Of a stretch of DNA of 64,000 nucleotides, positions 43,029 through 51,720 are shown in pieces; within the stretch, counting starts at the first letter, position 1; each line of letters starts with the position of its first letter. The stretch comes from an uncultured Sinobacteraceae bacterium. GTDB taxonomy: Bacteria > Pseudomonadota > Gammaproteobacteria > Nevskiales > Nevskiaceae. The notes under the pieces are model-generated. The model did not search any database. It worked only from the letters and a program-made list of their open reading frames with translations, and was not told where the DNA came from. Location of the stretch: NCBI GenBank assembly GCA_903822975.1, contig CAIJRD010000013.1, positions 142,090 through 206,089 of the forward strand, read 5' to 3'. A program made the translations under genes and the position numbers.

Positions 43029-45248
43029 ATGATCAGGAACAAGGTAGGTCTGAACCTTTGGATCGGAGCGGGATTACTGGCGGCATCGACGCTCGCGTTC
43101 GCGCAGGATGGCAGCGACGCGGCCTCCAGCGGCAGCACCGCGAGTGATGCTACGGCGAGCACCGACACCTCGGCTTCGGCCACAAGCGACACCGCGAGCA
43201 GCAGCGACAGTTCCGGCGGCAGCGATTCGTCGGTCAGCAGCAGCGGTTCCGGCGTGATGGGATTCGCGCGCGGCATTCTGCCGGATTTCGATATCAGCCT
43301 CGGCGGATTCATCCGGCCTGAAGTGGCATTGTCCACGCGCACCGCCGACGATCCGGACAACGAGCGCGGCAACGTCTACAACGGCGTGACGGTGACGCGC
43401 CATGCGGGTGATCCGTTCACCAACTACGGCAACATCCTGGCGAATTCCGCATTGCTACAGAATCCGATCCTCGGGCCGGTGCTGCAGGCGATTCCGGTGG
43501 TCAATGGACAGATTCCGCTGGTCAACAACGTGACGCGTCCGATCCCGCCGTCGAACAACGTCTTCAACTATCACATCCTGCGCGCCGAGACCGAACTCGG
43601 CATGAAGTTCACGCAGGACTTGAGCCTCACCGCGCGCCTGCGTGCGATCGGCGATCCGGGTCACTACAGCGAGTTCAACGCCGGCAGCGTCGATCAGCTG
43701 CAGGGCGGCATCAAGGGCGGTCTGCCGGAGATCTACGGCGGCGCGCCGAACCTGTTCCAGTACCACGTGCAGGGCAGCAAGCATCCGAACCCGCTGGAAT
43801 GGGCGGGCCCCAACTACATGGTGTATTTCCCGGCGCTGTTCCTGGACTACAACCATGGTCCCTTGGATATCCGCGTCGGCAACCAGCAGATTGCGTGGGG
43901 ACAGGCGATCTTCTTCCGCGTGCTCGACGTGCCGGATGGTCTGGATCTGCGGCGTCACTCGATCATCGACTACGCATCCGAGGAGTTCTCCGACAAGCGC
44001 GTGCCGGCACCGGCCGTCCGCGTGAACTACCAGATCAACGACGACATCCTCGCCGATGCGTATGTGCAGAAGTTCCAGCCGACGGTGTTCGGCAACCCGA
44101 ACACCTCGTACAACGTCATTCCGGACCAGTTCACGGTTCAGGACATGTACCACACCGATGGCGACGACAAGTGGAACAAGCTGAGCTACGGCTTGCGTCT
44201 GCGCGGAACGTTCGGCCAGTTCGGCGCACAGCTGATCGCGGTGCGTCGCTACAACCCGGACGGCGTGTTCCGCTGGACCAAGTCGAACGTCAATGCCCCC
44301 CTGCCGACGGATAACCCGCTCGGTCTGGTCGAGAACACGCTCAACAATGGCGTCACGCCGAATCCGCTGGGCAATGGCTATCCGGCTGCAACCACCGGCG
44401 AACTGCTGGCGAACTCGGCGTTCGAAGTCGCACCGGGCGGCGTCTACTCGGCCAACGAGTGGTTCCACTACGCCGCACGCGTGCGTTTGAACGGCATCAC
44501 CGGCTTGAATGCGGCGATCAATCAGTTTCCGTCGACCGCGCCGCTGTTGGCGCGTCCGGTGGCGAACTATCAGGCCGCGCACAACGAGCTCGATACGTTC
44601 TTCACCGCCGCCGGTGGCAGCTTGCGCGGTCATGTTGCGCGCGAGTACTTCCAGGAAACCAATCTCGGCGGTGGCGTCAGCTATGTCACCGAGGGCGAGC
44701 CGGGTTCGCTGCTCGATCAGCTGATCATCAACCTCGAAGCGACCTACACGCCGACGCGTACCTTCACGTCCCCCGATCTGCGACAGGAGTTCCTGAAAGA
44801 GGACAACATCGTTGCCGCACTGGTGATGGAAAAGTACCAGCGCTTCTCGCAGAGCTTCCCGGCCACCTACATGGTGCTGCAGTACATGCACCGCACGCAC
44901 GACGATCTGGTTGGTCGTTCCCTGCGCGGCTACGGCGGCAAGGACAGCTACAGCGACGACACCACCTCGGCCACGCCGGGACTCAAGGGCGGCTCCAACT
45001 ACGTTGTGTTCGCGTTCCAGCAGCCGTTCCCGAACCTGGTGTGGCGCGCCGACTTCGCGATGCTCTACGACCCGGAAGGCGGCATCCTGGTGCAGCCGGC
45101 AGTGCGTTGGAAGCCGAACGGCACCTACACGGTGGAGATGTTCTACAACTACCTGAACGGCCGTCTCGGCAGCAATCCGAACAACAACCTGATCTCGACC
45201 TTGGACTTCGCCAACGAGATCTCGATGCGGTTCAGCTACCAGTTCTGA
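43029..45248 (+). CDS. DUF1302 outer-membrane beta-barrel protein
   Basis: A 739-residue DUF1302 protein. Start at ATG 43029, 8 nt after GGAGGGG; the ATG at 43023 is only 2 nt from that site. A signal peptide (about 1-24, LAFA) precedes an odd low-complexity Ser/Asp/Thr linker (about 25-75). Then comes the barrel: FDISLGGFIRPEVAL, AETELGMKFTQDLSLTARL, YMVYFPALFLDYNHGPLDIR, NQQIAWGQAIFFRVLDVPDG, KWNKLSYGLRLRG, and a terminal strand ending ISMRFSYQF (C-terminal Phe). A likely channel for the hydrophobic growth substrate. Closed by a strong terminator. Confidence 0.9.
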   Translation: MIRNKVGLNLWIGAGLLAASTLAFAQDGSDAASSGSTASDATASTDTSASATSDTASSSDSSGGSDSSVSSSGSGVMGFARGILPDFDISLGGFIRPEVALSTRTADDPDNERGNVYNGVTVTRHAGDPFTNYGNILANSALLQNPILGPVLQAIPVVNGQIPLVNNVTRPIPPSNNVFNYHILRAETELGMKFTQDLSLTARLRAIGDPGHYSEFNAGSVDQLQGGIKGGLPEIYGGAPNLFQYHVQGSKHPNPLEWAGPNYMVYFPALFLDYNHGPLDIRVGNQQIAWGQAIFFRVLDVPDGLDLRRHSIIDYASEEFSDKRVPAPAVRVNYQINDDILADAYVQKFQPTVFGNPNTSYNVIPDQFTVQDMYHTDGDDKWNKLSYGLRLRGTFGQFGAQLIAVRRYNPDGVFRWTKSNVNAPLPTDNPLGLVENTLNNGVTPNPLGNGYPAATTGELLANSAFEVAPGGVYSANEWFHYAARVRLNGITGLNAAINQFPSTAPLLARPVANYQAAHNELDTFFTAAGGSLRGHVAREYFQETNLGGGVSYVTEGEPGSLLDQLIINLEATYTPTRTFTSPDLRQEFLKEDNIVAALVMEKYQRFSQSFPATYMVLQYMHRTHDDLVGRSLRGYGGKDSYSDDTTSATPGLKGGSNYVVFAFQQPFPNLVWRADFAMLYDPEGGILVQPAVRWKPNGTYTVEMFYNYLNGRLGSNPNNNLISTLDFANEISMRFSYQF

Positions 45249-45256
45249 TTCGGACT

Positions 45257-45283
45257 TTACGTGCGATCCCCTCCCGCACGTAA
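45257..45283 (+). other. inverted repeat just after the DUF1302 gene
   Basis: TTACGTGCG and CGCACGTAA, perfect 9-bp arms with a 9-nt loop, starting 9 nt after the stop codon. Together with the next hairpin it forms a double stem-loop at the operon end. Confidence 0.6.
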
Positions 45284-45291
45284 TGCAGCGC

Positions 45292-45325
45292 TCCGGCGGC
45301 TCAAGGATGAGCCGCCGGAATTTTT
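45292..45325 (+). terminator. strong terminator of the MMPL-DUF1302 operon
   Basis: A perfect 12-bp stem TCCGGCGGCTCA/TGAGCCGCCGGA with an AGGA loop and five T residues. It separates the first transporter operon from the second DUF1329 gene and its two-component partners. Confidence 0.93.
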
Positions 45326-45400
45326 GCCAAAACACGCAGCACAGAATTCTGAGGTCACACGCAGCGACGTGTCGCCTCGGCGGCAGATGCCAGCACCGCA

Positions 45401-46783
45401 ATGCATCTGATCCGCTACGACGCGGGTTATAGCCGCCGACACTTCCTGCGAAAGCTCGCCACCGGTGTGGCCGGTGCCGGTGTGCTGATGCCGCTGTGGG
45501 ATGCGATCGCCGCGACCGGCGATATCTCGAAGGCGTATCCCGACGAACTGCTGTCGATCGAGGCGTACACCAAGGGACGCATCAAGCCGGGCGACGAGAT
45601 CAGCGCGGCCAATGTCGAGTCGGTCAAGGACTTGCTGGAGCCGATCAAGTACGCGCAGATCGCAACGATGGGGCGTCGCCTCAAGGTCGCCAAGACCACC
45701 ACCGACATCATGCGGCTGAGCCCCTGGGAATACCTGGAGGCCACCGTGCGCAATCGCGGTCAGGCCAAGTTCGATGCGCGCGGCAACGTCGTCGCAGGGG
45801 CCGACGGCAAGCCGTGGATCGGCGGCAATCCATTTCCGGATTCGCAGTCGGCGATCGAATTGTTCGCCGGACTCACCTTGAGTTGGGGTCGTCACGATGC
45901 CTCGTTCTATGCGATCAAGGAAGACGATCTGTCGCCGCAGGGCGATCCGCTGTTTCATTACGAAGCCGGCTGGGCGGAGCTGTCGCCGATTGCGCGCATC
46001 AGCCTGGAGCCGAAGCCTTACTGGACCGGACACGAAGACAAGCTGCGTTTTCAGTCGATCTTTTTCGCATCGCCCGACAACGTCAAAGGCACCTCGTTCC
46101 TCAATATCTGGGCCTACGATCAGCACACGTTCCCCGAGCTTTACGGCTATCTGCCGGCGTTCAAGCGCATTCGCCAGTTCCCGACCGACCAGCGTTTCGA
46201 ACCGCTGATTCCCGGCTCTTCGCTGTATCTGTCCGACGCCTGGGCGGCCGGCGATCCGCTCTACACCTGGGGCAATTACCGCATCGTCGGGCGCGGACCG
46301 GCACTTGCCGGCGTCTGCGGCGACTGGCATTCGCAGCATCCGAACTGGGAGCGCAGCGTGCACGGCGGACCCAAGGGTCAGACCTTTTTCGATACCACGG
46401 TCGAACTGGTGCCGGAAGCGATCGTGGTCGAGGCCGAGCCGACCGGATTCCCGCGCGCACCGATCAGCAAGAAGCGCGTCTGGTTCGATGCGCGCACCTC
46501 GCTGCCGATCGCAATGGTCTCCTACGACCGGCGCGGCGAGGCCTACCGTTCGTTCGATGGCGCTTTCGCGCTGTATCAGAACGGCAGTCAGTCGGTGATG
46601 GATGGCAAGCATCCGTACTGGTCGTGGACGCACGTCCATGCGTTCGATCTGCAGACCCAGCGAATGACACGTCTGCAGCAGGTGCGTACGATCGGCAACG
46701 GACACAACAGTCGCGCCAACGATCCAGGCATGTACGATCGCTACCTAACCAATAGCGCCTTGATGCGGCTTGGCAACGGCTGA
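45401..46783 (+). CDS. second DUF1329 protein with canonical Tat motif
   Basis: A 460-residue paralogue of the DUF1329 protein at 40435-41826 (shared SKAYPDEL-SIE-YTKG, GKPWIGGNPFPD, DAWAAGDP-YTWGNY, ERSVHGGPKGQTFFDT). The leader YSRRHFLRKLATGVAGAGVL contains SRRHFLRK, a textbook Tat signal. It lies behind a terminator and directly before the kinase gene (13 nt), so it may belong to a sensing unit rather than to transport. No ribosome site is obvious at ATG 45401. Confidence 0.88.
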   Translation: MHLIRYDAGYSRRHFLRKLATGVAGAGVLMPLWDAIAATGDISKAYPDELLSIEAYTKGRIKPGDEISAANVESVKDLLEPIKYAQIATMGRRLKVAKTTTDIMRLSPWEYLEATVRNRGQAKFDARGNVVAGADGKPWIGGNPFPDSQSAIELFAGLTLSWGRHDASFYAIKEDDLSPQGDPLFHYEAGWAELSPIARISLEPKPYWTGHEDKLRFQSIFFASPDNVKGTSFLNIWAYDQHTFPELYGYLPAFKRIRQFPTDQRFEPLIPGSSLYLSDAWAAGDPLYTWGNYRIVGRGPALAGVCGDWHSQHPNWERSVHGGPKGQTFFDTTVELVPEAIVVEAEPTGFPRAPISKKRVWFDARTSLPIAMVSYDRRGEAYRSFDGAFALYQNGSQSVMDGKHPYWSWTHVHAFDLQTQRMTRLQQVRTIGNGHNSRANDPGMYDRYLTNSALMRLGNG

Positions 46784-46796
46784 AGCGGAGAACCCC

Positions 46797-48560
46797 ATGT
46801 CACTGACGCCCTCCAGCGTGACACCGCGTCGCCGCAGTACGGCGACACGGCCGGGCAACGCCGAGGCAGCGCAGTCGGCCAAAGTGGCGAATTCAGCGAA
46901 ACCCGCGCCGGCCGCAAAGGCCGCACGCACTACGGCAGAACGCGACAGTGCCGCAGCATTGCGCGAAGCCTTGGCCGAATACCGGATCATCTTCGACAAC
47001 GCCATCGTCGGCATCTGCTTCACCCGCGAACGCGTGATCGTGCGCTGCAACCGACGCTTCGAGGAGATGTTCGCTGCCGCACCCGGCGCACTCGACAATA
47101 CGCCGGTACGCGAGCTATACCCATCCGAACAGGCATTCAACGAGATCGGTCGGCGCGCAATGGAACATCTGCATCGACACAGCAACTACACCGACGAGCG
47201 CCTGATGCGGCGCAAGACCGGCGAGGTGTTCTGGTGCAACGTTGCCGGCAAGGTGCTCAGCACGCGGCACCCGTACCGCCAGGCGATCTGGATTTTTCAG
47301 GATATCTCCGAGCGCAAGCAAGCCGAACAGGAATTGCAGCGCGCGCACGAACGACTCGAGCAGCGCGTGCAGGAGCGTACCGCCGAACTCAACGAAGCCA
47401 ACCGCGCGCTGCGCTCAGAGATCGCGCGACGCGAGCGCTCCGAAGAGGCGCTGCGCGCCAGCCGCGAAAAATACCGCGTGCTGTTCGAGACGTTTCCGAT
47501 CGGCATTTCGATCACCGACGATGTCGGCAATGTGATCGAGATCAATCAGACGCTCGGCCGTATCAGTTCGCGCACGATGCAGGCGCGGCTGATGCGCGAC
47601 CTGAGCACGCCGGGTGCGTCGCTGATCCACGCCGACGGATCGCCGGTTTCGCGCGAGCAGCTGCCGAGCGTGCGCGCGCTGAAAGAGCAGCGCGTGGTCG
47701 CCAACGTCGAACTCGGCGTGCGCTATCCGAGCAACAAGCTGCGCTGGTTCAGCGTCACGGCAGCACCCATCGCAGTGAAAGGCTACGGCGTGGTCGTCGC
47801 GCACGCGGAGATCACCGAGCGCAAGCAACTCGAAGAACAGGATCGCCGCAGCCGCGCCGAGCTTGCGCATGTCTCACGGCTCAACACCATGGGCGAAATG
47901 GCCGCAGCGCTCGCGCACGAGCTGGCGCAGCCGTTGAGTGCTACGTTGAACTACCTGCATGGCTGCGAACTGCGTCTGGATTCGAAGGCGCGCGATCCGG
48001 AGTTGATCCGCTCGGCGATCTCGCAGGCGATCGCGCACGCCGAACAGGCGGGGGCGATCGTTCAACACATGCGGCAGTTCGTGCGCCGCGCCGAACACGA
48101 GGCGGTTGCGACGGATCTCAACGCCACGCTCGGCGAGATGGTTGGCTTTCTCGAGTTCGAACGGCGCCAGCTCGGCGTAAAGGTGGAACTGGAGCTCGAC
48201 GAGAGCTTGCCGTCGATTGCGGTCGATCCGCTGGAGATCAAGCAAGTCATGCTGAACCTGCTGAAGAACGGCATGGAGGCGATGAGCGACGTCGACCCGG
48301 CACAGCGTTGCCTGCAGGTCAGCAGCCGCCGGCTGAACCGGCGTTGGCTGGAGATGAGTTTCGCCGATCGTGGCGCCGGCATCGGCAAGTCCGATCTTGC
48401 GCAGATCTTCAATCCATTTTTTACCACCAAGCGCAACGGACTCGGGCTCGGCCTGGCGATCTGCCGCTCGATTATCGAAGCGCACGGCGGCCGACTCGAT
48501 GCCGCGCGCAATGTCTATGGCGGTGCGCGTTTCAGCTTCACCTTGCCGATCGGAAAATGA
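46797..48560 (+). CDS. soluble PAS sensor histidine kinase
   Basis: A 587-residue cytoplasmic kinase with no membrane helix. Low-complexity N-terminus (1-60), PAS 1 (about 65-185, YRIIFDNAIVGICFTRERVI, ISERKQAEQEL), coiled coil (190-235, RLEQRVQERTAELNEANRAL), PAS 2 (235-355), HisKA with H-box AALAHELAQPLSATLNYLHG, and an HATPase domain (N-box KQVMLNLLKNGMEAM, G1 FADRGAGIG, G2 NGLGLGLAICRSI). Architecture is FixL/TodS-like, suggesting direct sensing of a cytosolic ligand or redox state. ATG 46797 has GGAG 6 nt upstream. Coupled to the response regulator by a 4-nt overlap. Confidence 0.93.
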   Translation: MSLTPSSVTPRRRSTATRPGNAEAAQSAKVANSAKPAPAAKAARTTAERDSAAALREALAEYRIIFDNAIVGICFTRERVIVRCNRRFEEMFAAAPGALDNTPVRELYPSEQAFNEIGRRAMEHLHRHSNYTDERLMRRKTGEVFWCNVAGKVLSTRHPYRQAIWIFQDISERKQAEQELQRAHERLEQRVQERTAELNEANRALRSEIARRERSEEALRASREKYRVLFETFPIGISITDDVGNVIEINQTLGRISSRTMQARLMRDLSTPGASLIHADGSPVSREQLPSVRALKEQRVVANVELGVRYPSNKLRWFSVTAAPIAVKGYGVVVAHAEITERKQLEEQDRRSRAELAHVSRLNTMGEMAAALAHELAQPLSATLNYLHGCELRLDSKARDPELIRSAISQAIAHAEQAGAIVQHMRQFVRRAEHEAVATDLNATLGEMVGFLEFERRQLGVKVELELDESLPSIAVDPLEIKQVMLNLLKNGMEAMSDVDPAQRCLQVSSRRLNRRWLEMSFADRGAGIGKSDLAQIFNPFFTTKRNGLGLGLAICRSIIEAHGGRLDAARNVYGGARFSFTLPIGK

Positions 48561-49222
48561 TGACCCAGACGAGTAGCCCGAAGCGCGAATCGGCGGCCCG
48601 CGCAGAGCCCGAGCAGACGGTGTTCGTCGTCGACGACGAGGCCAGCGTGCGCGACTCGCTGCGCTGGTTGCTGGAGTCGATCCGCTTGCGCGTGGAGACG
48701 TTCGATTCGGCCGAATCCTTTCTGCAGGCGCTGCGACCCGAACATTCAGGCTGCATCGTGCTCGATGTGCGCATGCCCGGTTTGAGCGGTCCTGAGTTGA
48801 TGGAACGGCTTGCGCGTAGCGGCATCAGCCTGCCGATCATTTTCCTGTCCGCACACGGCGACGTGCCGCTTGCCGTGCGCGCGATGAAAGCCGGTGCGTT
48901 CGACTTCATGCAAAAGCCCTACAACGGCCAGCAGTTCATCGAACGCGTGCATCAGGCATTGAAGCAGGACGCACAAAACCGTGGCGAGCGACAACGGCAC
49001 GACCATCTCGCGACCAGCCTGGCGCGACTCACCGTGCGTGAAAAGCAGATTCTCGACCGCGTGGTCGGCGGCAAAAGCAACAAGCTGATCGCGCGCGAAC
49101 TCAATCTCAGCCACAAAACGGTCGAGGCGCATCGCAGCCGGCTGATGCACAAGATGGGTGTCGCGAACTTCGCCGAGCTGCTGCAGCTGGTGCTGACGCA
49201 GGGCGAGCCGAAGGCGCATTGA
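48557..49222 (+). CDS. FixJ/TodT-like response regulator
   Basis: A 221-residue regulator: receiver (about 20-140, VFVVDDEASVRDSLRWLL, phospho-Asp in CIVLDVRMPGLSG, IFLSAHGDVPLAVRAMKAGA, KPYNGQQFIERV) and a GerE HTH (155-215, LTVREKQILDRVVGGKSNKLIAREL, NLSHKTVEAHRSRLMHKMGV). The start ATGATG at 48557 overlaps the kinase stop (ATGA), so the pair is coupled. Likely targets are catabolic promoters of the island. Confidence 0.93.
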   Translation: MMTQTSSPKRESAARAEPEQTVFVVDDEASVRDSLRWLLESIRLRVETFDSAESFLQALRPEHSGCIVLDVRMPGLSGPELMERLARSGISLPIIFLSAHGDVPLAVRAMKAGAFDFMQKPYNGQQFIERVHQALKQDAQNRGERQRHDHLATSLARLTVREKQILDRVVGGKSNKLIARELNLSHKTVEAHRSRLMHKMGVANFAELLQLVLTQGEPKAH

Positions 49223-49420
49223 GCTGCAATGCGGGCCTGCGAGAGGTTGCGAGCGATCGGCGAGTTGTCCCGCGATCACGTCACAACTACATCGTTGTCC
49301 CCAAGGTCTCCAACGCGAATTCATCGTGGCGCGAGCAGGGTTGCTTAGTTCTTCGATGTTGGTCTGGGCCGATGCCGCGCCCGCACACACGCACCGATTT
49401 CAAACGAACCCCGCAGGTTC

Positions 49421-49972
49421 CTAGTCGCAGCTATAGCTGACGCCGTCGGCCGATACGCGGCAGCGGGCACAGCTCAGTACGAGATGCGTCTTCCCCGATT
49501 TCACGCTGCCGTCGTCCTGTGCAAAACGTTGGTTCTCGCGCCACTCGGCGGGCTTGGTCTGATCGAATGCGATGTAGTCGCCGGGCCAGTCGATGGCGGG
49601 ATAGCGCAGTCGCCATTGGTCTCGATTCGAATGGAAGACTTCGGCCGCAACCCAGTCGCTGACGAAGGCGGTTGGCGAGGTGGCCTGGTTCTGGCGTTCG
49701 AGATGTCCTGCGCGGATGCGGAAATGCGAGCGGAAACCCGGCAGGCTCGGATAGCACCAGTCGCCGACCAGCCAGCTCAGTTGATCGCCGCGCGCCGGCG
49801 TCCAGCGCTCGCCCGGATAAGTGCCGGGCAGGTCGACCGTGCCATAGCTATGCCAGCGCTCCAGCAGCCACTGACGTGCGCCATCGAACTGCGGCACGAT
49901 CGCCAGCGCCGAGGCGATTGCGCCAATTGCCAGTACGGCTGTCCACAGCCGCGATTGTGAGGCTGGATTCAT
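49421..49972 (-). CDS. hypothetical membrane-anchored protein
   Basis: A 183-residue protein from ATG 49972 (MNPASQSRLWTAVLAIGAIA). A single N-terminal hydrophobic segment (about 8-27) is an anchor or signal. The rest is Trp-rich (WLLERWHSYG, GERWTPARGDQLSWLVGDWC, WRLRYPAIDWPGDYIAFDQ) with a C-terminal Cys pair (LSCARCRVSADG). No family recognised. The longer frame to 50119 covers non-conserved sequence. Confidence 0.6.
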   Translation of the reverse strand: MNPASQSRLWTAVLAIGAIASALAIVPQFDGARQWLLERWHSYGTVDLPGTYPGERWTPARGDQLSWLVGDWCYPSLPGFRSHFRIRAGHLERQNQATSPTAFVSDWVAAEVFHSNRDQWRLRYPAIDWPGDYIAFDQTKPAEWRENQRFAQDDGSVKSGKTHLVLSCARCRVSADGVSYSCD

Positions 49973-50228
49973 GGCTGCATGTTGATCGCAGCCGCTGCTG
50001 AGGTGCAAGGCCGTGCGTGATGAGGAAGCCCGAATCCGGCGGGTACGGCCGCTACAGCCGGCGTCCTGCCGGCGGGCTTTCTCGAATGCGAGTTTGTTGC
50101 AGTCATTCTCGAAGTCCAAAGGCGAACGCAGCGCTCGATCGCCGACGTGATCGTCACGATGCGCGGTTCGGCTTGCGCCTGAGCGTTCTGCACGCGACGC
50201 TTGTTATCGTCGCTGCGGCGCATGCCGT

Positions 50229-50696
50229 TCAAAGATCGACGTAAGCACCGTTGAACAATGCAAACCATTCGTTCGGTGAGCCGTGCGACAAGGGCCAGGG
50301 CAGGTCTTTTACGCCGTAGGCCTCCAGCACGCGGAACGTGTGGTCGAGACAATTGTTGCCGATCGCGGCGTAGCCGCTTTGGGCTTGCTCGTGTGCCTTC
50401 GCCAGCGCGGCGCCCGCGTTCGTGCTGGCGACCTTGGCCTTCTTGTACGCGTGGTAACCGCGCTGCTTGAACAACTCGAACATCTGCGCCTCGTGATCGA
50501 CGCGACGGTCCCAGTAGCCGATATCCTGGCCCGGCAGCACGATCGGTGCGCCGCCGGTATTTTCAGTGGAGCCGCAGATCGCATCGACATCGCCCGGTGC
50601 CTTCAACACCGAAAAGCCCCAGCCGACATGACCGGCGCAGCCCATCGGCAGCGGGGCGCCATCTTTGCGCAGAAAAACGTAGGCAAAACCTTCCAT
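50229..50696 (-). CDS. hypothetical protein, possible permuted NlpC/P60 (LRAT/YiiX-like) fold
   Basis: A 155-residue cytosolic protein. GHVGWGF near residue 23 and NNCLDHTFRVLEAYG near 115 place a His before a Cys, the order seen in circularly permuted NlpC/P60 proteins (LRAT, YiiX). No signal peptide. Such proteins are thiol hydrolases or acyltransferases. The family call rests on these two motifs only and needs structural support. Confidence 0.55.
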   Translation of the reverse strand: MEGFAYVFLRKDGAPLPMGCAGHVGWGFSVLKAPGDVDAICGSTENTGGAPIVLPGQDIGYWDRRVDHEAQMFELFKQRGYHAYKKAKVASTNAGAALAKAHEQAQSGYAAIGNNCLDHTFRVLEAYGVKDLPWPLSHGSPNEWFALFNGAYVDL

Positions 50697-50909
50697 CGGA
50701 CACGCTCCCGGTTATTGTGTGCAGCCGATTGTCGACGTGGCGGCAGTATGGTCGGATGGCGCACCGTGCGTGGCATGCACTGCAAGCACGCGGACGTTGG
50801 CGCAAACAATTGCCGCCAGCGCCGTGCGCACGCAGGTCATCGCCGGCAATTCGATATGCTTCACCAGCGAAGGAGAGAACTTCGCTGCCACTCCAAAATA
50901 GAACCTGCA

Positions 50910-51455
50910 ATGAAACCTGCGATGAACGCGTCACCAGAAAAGTACGACCCGATCGCCCGGCTGCTGCATTGGCTGGTGCTGGTGCTGCTGATCGTGCAGT
51001 TCGGCATCGCCTGGACCATGCCGGAAATCGGGCGCGACTCGAAACCGGAAGGGCTGATCGCCTGGCATCTGTCGGTCGGAACCCTCATTCTCCTGGTGAT
51101 CGTGCTACGTATTGTGTGGCGCCTGACGCACGCGGTACCGCCTTCGCCTACGACGATTCCGGCCTGGCAGCGAAGCTTGTCGCGACTCACGCATTTCCTG
51201 CTCTACGCCATCCTGCTGGTGCTGCCGGTGATCGGCTGGGGCAATGCCTCCTCGCGCGGCTGGGATGTGTCCTTGTTCGGCGTTGTCACCCTGCCACGCC
51301 TGTTTGCGCAGGGCTCCGCGCTGGGGCATGAACTAGGCGACATTCATGCGCTGCTGGCAACGATCCTGTTGATCGTGGCCGGTCTGCATGTCGCCGCCGC
51401 CTTGTATCACCAGTTCATCGTCAAGGACCGAACGCTGGCGCGCATGCTGCCGTAA
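50910..51455 (+). CDS. cytochrome b561
   Basis: A 181-residue four-helix di-haem membrane protein. Haem-ligand His candidates are in RLLHWLVLVLL (helix 1), IAWHLSVGTLILLVIVLR (helix 2), LTHFLLYAILLVLPVIGWG (helix 3) and DIHALLATILLIVAGLHVAAALYHQF (quoted in part, helix 4). Bacterial members take electrons from quinol or oxidise superoxide. Start at ATG 50910 (MKPAMNAS); a second ATG lies four codons on. Single gene, no clear link to its neighbours. Confidence 0.9.
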   Translation: MKPAMNASPEKYDPIARLLHWLVLVLLIVQFGIAWTMPEIGRDSKPEGLIAWHLSVGTLILLVIVLRIVWRLTHAVPPSPTTIPAWQRSLSRLTHFLLYAILLVLPVIGWGNASSRGWDVSLFGVVTLPRLFAQGSALGHELGDIHALLATILLIVAGLHVAAALYHQFIVKDRTLARMLP

Positions 51456-51591
51456 TGCAGTCGTAAGTTGCGGTATTGAATGCAGCTTGCAGTCGCCTCG
51501 CGGCGTTGCGCGGTCGCGGCCCCGATGTGAGCCCGTCCAAGCGGGTATCGCGGGCGGGAACCTGATTTAGATACTGTCGATATCGCCACCT

Positions 51592-51619
51592 GTAGGGTAA
51601 GCCCTCGACCCGAGGGTGC
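51592..51619 (+). promoter_or_regulatory. shared inverted-repeat motif upstream of the ketone carboxylase operon
   Basis: TAGGGTAAG then CCCTCG, 3 nt, CGAGGGTGC. It matches the motif at 37693-37715 in sequence and in distance to the first start codon (103 nt versus about 105). Probably the operator of the MalT-like or FixJ-like regulator. Confidence 0.55.
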
Positions 51620-51720
51620 GCGTCCTACTGTCGGCCGCGTTAGCGCTTCGCCATAGTCGTTCGCACCATTACGAACACGATCGCAGGCTTGCCTTGCGAT
51701 CTCGGCGACGGGGGAGACCC

